A model generated the notes under the pieces. It made no database searches and had not been told where the DNA came from. It worked only from the letters and a program-made list of their open reading frames with translations. A stretch of DNA of 9,619 nt from contig JAEXGP010000149.1 in NCBI GenBank assembly GCA_023450775.1, positions 1 to 9,619 of the forward strand. The letters run 5' to 3'. This DNA comes from Actinomycetes bacterium. GTDB taxonomy: Bacteria > Actinomycetota > Acidimicrobiia > Acidimicrobiales > Microtrichaceae. The position numbers and the translations under genes are program-made. Shown in pieces: positions 1-5,579 of this stretch (position 1 is its first letter; every line of letters starts with the position of its first letter).

Positions 1-596
1 TCGGCGTGCCGATCATGACGCTCTACGGCTACGTGCCCAACAAGCGGGCGCTCGACGCGCTGGTCGCCGACGCCGTCCTGGCCGAGGTCACGATCCCGGA
101 GCCCGACAGCGGGTCCTGGGACCGACGACTCCACACGATGCTCTGCGAGGCCCGACGCGTGCTCGTCAAGCGCCCCCGGCTCGCGGCTGGCGACACCTCC
201 GCCCGGGGCAGCGCCGTCGAGCTGGTACATGGCGGCTCGTACGGACGGGAGGCGACGCGGCTCGCCACCGCGGTGGTCGGTCTCCTCGAGGAAGGCGGGT
301 TCGGTCCCGAGGAACAGCTCACCTGCTTCCGGACGCTGTTCATCTACGTCACGGGCTACACCGAGCCCGACGAGCACGCGCCCCTCTCGACGCTCGACCG
401 AGCGACCGACGGCCCTGGCCCGCAGGAAGCCTTCGCCGTGGGTCTCGAAGCGCTGATCCACGGACTCGTCCATCTGCTTCGATCACCACAGGACGGCGCC
501 GGCGAACGGCGTGCCGGACCCCGGGTCGAGGGCGGACGAGGACGAAGCGGAGCACTTCTGCGAGCCGGGGAGTTCGACACCGAGGAGATGAGCTGA
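1..596 (+). CDS. TetR/AcrR-family transcriptional regulator, 5' end cut by window edge
   Basis: The reading frame is open from base 3, so the gene begins upstream of the window and the GTG at 6 is an internal Val, not a start. The first visible residues (GVPIMTLYGYVPNKRAL) are the end of a TetR helix-turn-helix: the recognition helix and the following Tyr/Lys-rich turn. About 45 N-terminal residues are missing. The rest is a helical ligand-binding and dimerisation domain; the segment around LFIYVTGY looks like the TetR_C_1 type. The last 35 or so residues are Gly/Arg-rich and probably disordered. TetR proteins are usually repressors released by a small ligand. The stop codon TGA shares its A with the next gene's ATG, so the two are almost certainly co-transcribed and translationally coupled. 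The ligand cannot be told from sequence. Family call is solid; the regulated target is inferred to be its own operon. Confidence 0.85.
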   Translation, partial: GVPIMTLYGYVPNKRALDALVADAVLAEVTIPEPDSGSWDRRLHTMLCEARRVLVKRPRLAAGDTSARGSAVELVHGGSYGREATRLATAVVGLLEEGGFGPEEQLTCFRTLFIYVTGYTEPDEHAPLSTLDRATDGPGPQEAFAVGLEALIHGLVHLLRSPQDGAGERRAGPRVEGGRGRSGALLRAGEFDTEEMS

Positions 597-1978
597 TGCC
601 TGCCACGGAGGACCTGCCCGACCATCTGGCCCGGGCCGTGGCCTGGGTGGAGGCGACGGTGGGCCCGGTGGTGGCCGTCGAGCAACAGGCCCGGTGGCGG
701 CCCTCGCTGTACCTGGACGTGGAGGCCGACGGGCGGCGCCAGGAGTTGTACTTCCGAGGCGACCGCCCCGAGACCCAACGGGCGGTCGGCGACGGGGGCA
801 TCGCGCAGGAGCACGGGGTGCTGCGCCTGCTGGAGGACCGGGGGCTGCCCGTCCCTCGGCTCGTCGGCTTCTGCCCGGAGCCGGAGGGCATCCTCATGGA
901 ACGTTCCCCGGGTCGTCCCGATCTGAGCTCCGCGGTCGACGAGGCCGAGCGCCGTCAGGTCCTCGACCAGTACCTGGCCTTTCTGGCCGAGCTGCACGCC
1001 ATCGCCCCGGCCGACGCTGCCGGGCTCGGTCTCCGGCACCCCGACGGTTCCGAGCAGGTGGCGCTGGCCGACCTCGACGAATGGGAGCGTCGCTACCGGG
1101 AGCAGCGCTGGCGCCCTGAGCCACTCATCGAACTGGTGCTGCGCTGGGTGCGGACCCACGTTCCCGACGACCGCCACGAGGTCTGCCTCTTGCACGGCGA
1201 CGCCGGCCAGTTCCTGTTCGAGGACGGCCGGATGACCGCGGTGCTCGACTTCGAACTGGCCGCGTTGGGCGACCCGCTGGCCGACCTCGGCGCTCTGTTG
1301 CTGCGCGACCTGTCCGAGCCGCTCGGCGACCTCCGGCGCGCCATGGTGACCTACCAGCAGCTGGCCGGCCGGACCGTCGACCCTGACGTGGTCGCGTTCC
1401 ATGCCGTGCGCTTCGGGATCTGCACCCCCATGGGCACCGCCGGCGTCGTCGGGCTCCCTCTCGCCATGGTCAGCTGGCCCCAGTACGAGTCCTGGTACCG
1501 GGTCGTCGGCCGCGTCGCCCTCCAGATCCTCGCCCGCCGAGAGGGGATCGATCTGGACCCGCCCGACCTGCCCGAGCTCGACGCGCCGTCCACGAGTCCT
1601 GCGCTCGGGGCCCGCTGGCTGGTCGAGGCGCTGGCGGCGATCGCCGACGGGCACCCGATCGACTCCACCGAGCGCTTCGAGGCGGACATGGCCCGGCGAG
1701 GGGCCGTCTACGTGGAGCGGGCCCTTGCGCTGGCGGAGGAGATGGAGGCCGCCGACCTCGACGACGCTGCCGCCTTCCTGGGCCATCGTCCGGCCGATGC
1801 GGGCGAGTGTGCTGCTGCCCTCGAGGAGCTGGCCGCCGAGGCGTGGCCGCGGTCGGGGCCCGCCGGGTGGGAGGCCGACCTCGTGCGGTGCCTGCACCGT
1901 CGAGCACTGCGCCAGGAGCACCTGCTGGGCCCGGCCCTGCGGGAGCTCGAGGGAGTGCACGCCCAGGACGTCGGCTGA
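596..1978 (+). CDS. Aminoglycoside phosphotransferase-like (APH/ACAD10-type) kinase-fold protein
   Basis: A 460-residue protein with the APH phosphotransferase fold (PF01636 type). Visible features: LYFRGD (51-56) in the N-lobe, E72 in a QEHGVLRLL helix, the catalytic loop HGD (200-202), and LDFELAALGDPLADLG (217-232), whose D218 matches the metal-binding Asp of the DFG-like motif. Residues 330-460 are a mostly helical, Ala/Glu-rich extension I cannot assign. Such proteins phosphorylate small molecules (antibiotics, choline-like or acyl substrates); no substrate can be named here. Oddity: the loop reads HGDAGQFLF, shorter than the usual HGDxGPGNFxF, and lacks the Mg-binding Asn of Brenner's motif. 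The ATG at 596 is supported by GAGGAG at 582-587, 8 bases upstream, and by overlap with the TetR stop codon, implying coupled translation. Family call is firm; activity is uncertain because of the altered loop. Confidence 0.82.
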   Translation: MPATEDLPDHLARAVAWVEATVGPVVAVEQQARWRPSLYLDVEADGRRQELYFRGDRPETQRAVGDGGIAQEHGVLRLLEDRGLPVPRLVGFCPEPEGILMERSPGRPDLSSAVDEAERRQVLDQYLAFLAELHAIAPADAAGLGLRHPDGSEQVALADLDEWERRYREQRWRPEPLIELVLRWVRTHVPDDRHEVCLLHGDAGQFLFEDGRMTAVLDFELAALGDPLADLGALLLRDLSEPLGDLRRAMVTYQQLAGRTVDPDVVAFHAVRFGICTPMGTAGVVGLPLAMVSWPQYESWYRVVGRVALQILARREGIDLDPPDLPELDAPSTSPALGARWLVEALAAIADGHPIDSTERFEADMARRGAVYVERALALAEEMEAADLDDAAAFLGHRPADAGECAAALEELAAEAWPRSGPAGWEADLVRCLHRRALRQEHLLGPALRELEGVHAQDVG

Positions 1979-2080
1979 GGCCGCCGGCCGCCGCGTCCTC
2001 GATCGTGGTGGTTCCCGGCCGTGACCAACTGGCGACGATCACCCCGGACGGTGCGCGAACGGGCCATCGGTCTGCCCCAA

Positions 2081-2094
2081 CGGTCAGATGACCG
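2081..2094. promoter_or_regulatory. Perfect 6-bp inverted repeat, possible operator
   Basis: CGGTCA-GA-TGACCG is a perfect palindrome with a two-base centre, 80 bases upstream of the DUF2510 gene's ATG in the 195-base gap after the phosphotransferase gene. Short palindromes of this shape are typical of dimeric regulators. The gap (1979-2173) contains no TA dinucleotide, so no TANNNT -10 box can be drawn and the promoter of the downstream gene remains unseen. A chance palindrome of this size is quite possible. Confidence 0.2.
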
Positions 2095-2157
2095 AGGCGA
2101 TCCGGCGACGGGCGGATCGACTCGTGCCGAGCGCGCGTGCGAGCATCCCAGCCCGAG

Positions 2158-2165
2158 AAGGGGAG
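2158..2165 (+). promoter_or_regulatory. Ribosome binding site that fixes the DUF2510 gene start
   Basis: AAGGGGAG lies 8 bases upstream of the ATG at 2174. The frame stays open upstream to an earlier possible start at 2021, but those 51 extra residues are Arg-rich, have no Shine-Dalgarno sequence, and precede the point where the DUF2510 module begins. The site therefore supports the shorter protein. Confidence 0.75.
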
Positions 2166-2173
2166 ACCAGAGC

Positions 2174-2932
2174 ATGAGCGACACCGCGCACGGTCCGGGC
2201 TGGTGGTTGGCGGCCGACGGCAAGTACTACCCGCCGGAACAGCATCCGGACTACCAGCAGCAGATCGCGGCGCGTGCAGCCGAGCAGCAGCAACCGACGG
2301 CACCACAGGCGGCAGTGCAGCCGCAGGCAACGGCGCCCGGTCCGGGGTGGTGGTTGGCGGCCGACGGCAGGTACTACCCGCCGGAGCAGCACCCCGAGTA
2401 CCGGCGACAGGTCGCTCCTCCTCCGACCGCTCCTCGAGCCGCTCCGCCCTCTGCACCGGGATGGCAAGCGGCAGCCCAACCGGCTGCGGCGCCGTACCAG
2501 CCGGCGGCGCTGCAGGGGTCACGAGGGACGGCGTCGGCGTCGGGCGAGACCACGATGTTCATCGCTGGCCTGGTGAGTGCGATCGCCGTTGTGGTCGGCG
2601 CCCTCCTGCCATGGGTCAGCGTCTCGACCGCGTTCGGAACCCTCTCCGTGAGTGGCACCGAGGGCGACGGCGTGCTGACGATCGGCGGTGCGGTCGTCGC
2701 GGGAGCACTCCTGCTGTTCGGACGTGGCCGGAAGTGGGCCGCCGTCATCGCAGCCGTCGTCGGGGTGATCGTGACGATCATCGGCGTCTACGACCTGGCG
2801 AACGTGTCCTCGGCCGCCGCGGATGCATCGAACGAGTTCGCTCACGGGTCGGCGGGGGTCGGGCTGTGGCTCACGGTCGTGGCCGGCATCGCCCTGACCG
2901 GCTGCTCGGTCGTGGCGGCTGCTCGGTCGTAG
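2174..2932 (+). CDS. DUF2510 domain membrane protein with two DUF2510 modules
   Basis: A 252-residue protein. Two copies of the DUF2510 signature PGWWxAADGxYYPPEQHPxY sit at residues 8-27 and 57-76, each followed by a Gln/Pro/Ala-rich linker (about 28-54 and 77-125). After that come four hydrophobic segments, likely membrane helices: about 128-150, 167-183, 188-206 and 227-250. There is no signal peptide, so the DUF2510 modules are probably cytoplasmic with the C-terminal half in the membrane. DUF2510 is a short Trp/Tyr-rich module common in actinobacteria, often at the N-terminus of membrane proteins; its function is not established. The start at 2174 has a good ribosome binding site. The gene stands alone between a 195-base and a 102-base gap. 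The last codons and the stop lie in a 14-base direct repeat. No function can be given beyond membrane association. Confidence 0.85.
   Translation: MSDTAHGPGWWLAADGKYYPPEQHPDYQQQIAARAAEQQQPTAPQAAVQPQATAPGPGWWLAADGRYYPPEQHPEYRRQVAPPPTAPRAAPPSAPGWQAAAQPAAAPYQPAALQGSRGTASASGETTMFIAGLVSAIAVVVGALLPWVSVSTAFGTLSVSGTEGDGVLTIGGAVVAGALLLFGRGRKWAAVIAAVVGVIVTIIGVYDLANVSSAAADASNEFAHGSAGVGLWLTVVAGIALTGCSVVAAARS
2192..2402 (+). repeat. Internal 64-bp direct repeat encoding the two DUF2510 modules
   Basis: Bases 2192-2255 and 2339-2402 are direct copies differing at about 6 of 64 positions, offset by 147 bases (exactly 49 codons), so the frame is kept. Some differences are silent; others give Lys to Arg and Asp to Glu. 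The close match at DNA level suggests a fairly recent duplication of the module, or gene conversion that keeps the copies alike. Confidence 0.9.
2900..2930 (+). repeat. 14-bp direct repeat across the DUF2510 gene's 3' end
   Basis: GGCTGCTCGGTCGT occurs at 2900-2913 and again at 2917-2930, a 17-base period. Because 17 is not a multiple of three, the copies are read in different frames: the first as part of GCSVV, the second as AARS followed by the TAG stop whose T is the last base of the repeat. Confidence 0.85.
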
Positions 2933-2950
2933 CAACCGAAGTCGCGTCAG

Positions 2951-2969
2951 CGAGCGCCCGGCGCGCTCG
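2951..2969 (+). terminator. Possible small hairpin terminator after the DUF2510 gene
   Basis: CGAGCGC (2951-2957) and GCGCTCG (2963-2969) form a perfect 7-bp GC stem with a 5-base loop, starting 18 bases after the stop codon. No T-tract follows, which is common in high-GC actinobacteria but leaves the call weak. Confidence 0.3.
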
Positions 2970-3021
2970 GCCGAGACTCCGACGACGGTTCCCGCCGATC
3001 TGGGCGCCTGCTCGCGACCAG

Positions 3022-3027
3022 TAGCTT
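3022..3027 (+). promoter_or_regulatory. Candidate -10 box of a leaderless promoter for the methyltransferase gene
   Basis: TAGCTT fits the actinobacterial TANNNT -10 pattern and ends 7 bases before the ATG at 3035, where transcription would start at or next to the start codon. No Shine-Dalgarno sequence precedes this ATG, as expected of a leaderless message. The -35 position (around 2999-3004) does not resemble TTGACA, so support rests on the -10 box and its spacing. Confidence 0.35.
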
Positions 3028-3034
3028 CGGCCCG

Positions 3035-3994
3035 ATGCCGCACCTGCCCGGAAGCCCGGCGTGGCAGCGCCTCGCCTCGCACTCGACGGTGCTCGACTAC
3101 CACCTGAGCATGCTGCACGACACCGCGCGCATGGACGCGTTCCGGCGGGCCATCGACACCGTCGTGCAGCCCGGCGACGTGGTGGTCGACCTCGGCTGCG
3201 GGAGCGGCGTCCTGTCGTTCATGGCGTGCGAGGCGGGCGCGCAGAAGGTGTTCGCCATCGAGGGTGGTCCCGTGATCGAGGTCGCCCGCGAGCTCGCCGT
3301 CGACAACGGGTTCGCCGACCGGATCGAGTTCCTCGAGGGCTGGTCGCTCGAGGTCGGCCTCCCGGAACCGGCCGACGTGCTCATCTCGGAGACCCTGGGC
3401 AACGCCGGGTTCGACGAGGGGATCGTGGCCTGGACCGCCGATGCCCGGCGACGCCTGCTCCGACCTGGTGCCGCGATGCTCCCGGCTCGGGTGCGCACCT
3501 GGGTGGCCGGCGTCGAGTCGGCCGACGAGTACGCCGTGGTGTCGGACTGGCAGACCGTCGACCTGCCGTACGACTACGCCACCGCGCACCGGCGGGCGTC
3601 ACGGACGCTCTGGTACGCGGACTTCACGCCGGCCGACCTGCTCGGGCAGCCGGAGCTTGCCGCCGACGTCGATCTCACGAGCGCCTCCGACGAGACCATC
3701 GCGTCCGCCGGGACGTTCCAGGTGGACCGGGATGGCACCCTGCACGGACTGGCGTGCTGGTTCGACTCCCTGCTGTGCGCCGGGGTCACCGTCGACAACA
3801 TGCCGCCCCGCACCGGGTCCAGCTGGTCCCACGGCTTCCTGCCGCTGCCCGAGCCGATGGCGGTCATCGCCGGCGAGAAGCTGTCCTGGGAGGTGACCGT
3901 GTCGCCCGACGGCGAGCACTGGACCTGGCGGGTCGTCCGTGCGAGCGCTTCGCCGCCGGAGGCCGCCGGCGCAGCAGACACCGCCTCCGCCTGA
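3035..3994 (+). CDS. PRMT-like SAM-dependent methyltransferase
   Basis: A 319-residue class I methyltransferase. Motif I, VVDLGCGSG, is at 50-58, and the acidic residue that holds the SAM ribose is E76 (in FAIEGG). The segment ISETLGNAGFDEGI (117-130) has E119 and E128 nine residues apart, the same spacing as the 'double-E' loop of protein arginine methyltransferases, where both Glu bind the substrate guanidinium. A PRMT-like N-terminal helix (HLSMLHDTARMDAFRRAI, 23-40) and a beta-rich C-terminal half (about 150-305) also fit. The THW loop of PRMTs aligns with SSW (262-264), so the His is missing. The natural target could be protein Arg or a small molecule; the sequence cannot decide. ATG 3035 is the only plausible start: between it and the previous stop, in frame, no ATG, GTG or TTG occurs. 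It converges on the RelA/SpoT-like gene with 7 bases between stops. Confidence 0.8.
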   Translation: MPHLPGSPAWQRLASHSTVLDYHLSMLHDTARMDAFRRAIDTVVQPGDVVVDLGCGSGVLSFMACEAGAQKVFAIEGGPVIEVARELAVDNGFADRIEFLEGWSLEVGLPEPADVLISETLGNAGFDEGIVAWTADARRRLLRPGAAMLPARVRTWVAGVESADEYAVVSDWQTVDLPYDYATAHRRASRTLWYADFTPADLLGQPELAADVDLTSASDETIASAGTFQVDRDGTLHGLACWFDSLLCAGVTVDNMPPRTGSSWSHGFLPLPEPMAVIAGEKLSWEVTVSPDGEHWTWRVVRASASPPEAAGAADTASA

Positions 3995-4001
3995 GGTCTC
4001 G

Positions 4002-5492
4002 TCACGAGTCGATCCAGCGGCGGATCGCCGCCCGGGCGGTCCGATTCCTGGCACCGATGAGGCGCAGCTCGACGAGTTGCTGCTGGACGAGCGTGGCGTA
4101 GGTGCTGGCGAGCTCGTCGGCCGGACGGGGTCGTCCGTCGCTCTCCTGGACGAGGTCACGCACGACCGCCTCGACATGCCGCACGGCGAGCGGCGGTCCG
4201 GAGGCGGCCGAACGATCGCAGGTGGACTGGACCAGTCGCCTCGCCAGGCGGTCGGTCGGGGGCTGCGCGCCGGTGCGGCGCCACGCCTCGGCGAGGTGGT
4301 CGAACAGCCGGGTCCAGTCGTGGTGGTCCAGCAGCGGGAAGGTGCGGTCGATCCGGTGGAGCGCGCGTGCCACCTCTGGCACCGCCACGTCGGGCTCCTC
4401 GGCGGATTCCGCACCGGCGATGTCGCCGCCGTCCGCGGCGCCGCCGTCCGGCACGTCACGCTCGACCTCGTCGTCCGCGCCGTTCTCCGACGCCGGCAGG
4501 ACGAAGGCGTTGCGGCCGGTGGTGATCTCGGCGGCCGGCACCGCAGCGTTCAGGAAGCGCTTGAACGTGCCGGCACCGAACCAGTCGTCGGTGATCTCCG
4601 CCCCGTGCTCGCGCTGGAGCTCCCAGGCCAACGCCGCCAGGTCCACCGGCCGGTCGAGACCGCGCCACCGGGCGTCGAGGTACGCCGCAGCGTCCGCCGC
4701 CTGCTCGGCCCGTCGGCCCTGCCCACCCGCGTGCGCGGGCTCCGCGGCGTCGCCGTCCGTCGTGATGTCGCGCGGGGACCGCGTGACGGCCGCTTCGTCC
4801 AACCGGTCGAGCTCGTCGCGCAGATCCTCTGCGATGTCGTCGAGGGTCGACAGCAGGTCCGCCATGCGCCGGCTGAGGACCTCCACGAGCGGCGGCAGCT
4901 CGCCGTCCTTCTTATACGTGTCCTCGTGGGTCAGCTCGCCCCATCCGTCCTGGAGCAGGGTCCGGACCTGCAACTCGCAGGTCACCGGGTGGCGAGTTCC
5001 GCCGATGTCGACCGCGACGCCCAGGTTCACGTGCCAGCCGCGGTAGCCCGACGGGCGGGGCCGGTCCAGGTAGTCGCGTTCGCTCGCAGGGTCGACCCAG
5101 AGAGGAGAGCGGCCGTCGTCGGCGAGCGGGAGCGCGTCGAGGACCTCTCGGGCGACGTCGACGTCGCGACGGTTCGTGCAGGTCAGCCGGACGCCGAGGA
5201 GGTCGTCGATCACCACCGGGATGTCCTCGACCGCGTCGATGCGCTCGACGTAGCGCCGCGAGCCCAGCTTCCGCCATGCCCGCGGCTTGGACTTCACCCG
5301 ACCGACGGGTCCACGGATGCGGGCGAGGTCCCGCTCGGAGAGCGCGTCATGGAGCAGTCCGCCGACGGCGGACTCCGCCCGGGCGAGCGCGGGGTCGAGC
5401 ACGTCGATCCGGTACGCGTCGTACCAACGGCCGAAGGTCGCGTAGTCGAACGGGAGGCCGGCGCCGGGCTCGTCGGTGGTTCGTTCGATCAC
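4002..5492 (-). CDS. RelA/SpoT-domain (p)ppGpp synthetase with long C-terminal extension
   Basis: A 496-residue protein starting at a GTG. Residues about 30-230 are a RelA/SpoT nucleotidyltransferase domain (PF04607 type), which transfers pyrophosphate from ATP to GDP/GTP. Visible motifs: RVKSKPRAWRKL (65-76, ATP-binding), DDLLGVR (96-102, with metal-binding D97), PSGYRGWH (147-154; Y150 stacks on the guanine) and ELQVRT (173-178, E173 catalytic). The usual W...LEH region reads WGELTHE, with Thr before the His. There is no HD hydrolase domain, TGS or ACT, so it is a synthetase-only enzyme, about twice the length of ordinary small alarmone synthetases. Residues 282-334 resemble an OST-HTH/LOTUS winged helix (LAALAWELQ...WFGAGTFKRFL...FVLPA); 335-372 is an acidic linker; 373-496 is helical and unassigned. 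A candidate leaderless promoter sits just upstream. Synthetase call is strong, C-terminal assignments are inference. Confidence 0.82.
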   Translation of the reverse strand: MIERTTDEPGAGLPFDYATFGRWYDAYRIDVLDPALARAESAVGGLLHDALSERDLARIRGPVGRVKSKPRAWRKLGSRRYVERIDAVEDIPVVIDDLLGVRLTCTNRRDVDVAREVLDALPLADDGRSPLWVDPASERDYLDRPRPSGYRGWHVNLGVAVDIGGTRHPVTCELQVRTLLQDGWGELTHEDTYKKDGELPPLVEVLSRRMADLLSTLDDIAEDLRDELDRLDEAAVTRSPRDITTDGDAAEPAHAGGQGRRAEQAADAAAYLDARWRGLDRPVDLAALAWELQREHGAEITDDWFGAGTFKRFLNAAVPAAEITTGRNAFVLPASENGADDEVERDVPDGGAADGGDIAGAESAEEPDVAVPEVARALHRIDRTFPLLDHHDWTRLFDHLAEAWRRTGAQPPTDRLARRLVQSTCDRSAASGPPLAVRHVEAVVRDLVQESDGRPRPADELASTYATLVQQQLVELRLIGARNRTARAAIRRWIDS

Positions 5493-5498
5493 CGGGCG

Positions 5499-5527
5499 AC
5501 CCTATCCGTGCGGTTCACCGCGTCCGA
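5499..5527 (-). promoter_or_regulatory. Candidate leaderless promoter of the RelA/SpoT-like gene, with spacer palindrome
   Basis: Read on the minus strand: TCGGAC (5527-5522), a 17-base spacer, then TAGGGT (5504-5499), one base from the actinobacterial -10 TAGGAT. Six bases separate the -10 box from the GTG start at 5492, so transcription would begin at or one base before the start codon. The -35 matches TTGACA poorly. The spacer holds GCGGT-GA-ACCGC (5521-5510), an inverted repeat placed where a repressor could block polymerase. AGGG within the -10 could alternatively act as a weak Shine-Dalgarno sequence if transcription starts further upstream. Confidence 0.4.
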
Positions 5528-5579
5528 CCTATGGCCTCCCGGGGTGCGGACGGCTGCGGCCCTCAGCGGGCGAGCGATC

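Noticed and set aside
356..1960. A 534-codon open frame opposite the phosphotransferase gene
   Set aside because: It is a high-GC antisense shadow: compositionally biased translation, no motif, no ribosome binding site, and it also runs through part of the TetR gene.
2021..2173. A 51-residue N-terminal extension of the DUF2510 protein
   Set aside because: It has no ribosome binding site and is Arg-rich without domain similarity, while ATG 2174 has AAGGGGAG at ideal spacing right before the DUF2510 module.
2936..3030. Long-range pairing of CCGAAG (2936-2941) with CTTCGG (3025-3030), plus TCGCG/CGCGA, across the gap before the methyltransferase
   Set aside because: The arms are short, interrupted and about 70 bases apart; expected by chance in such GC-rich sequence.
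5528..5579. Possible terminator between the LAL stop and the RelA/SpoT promoter
   Set aside because: Only short, overlapping GC matches with no clean stem or T-tract could be drawn.
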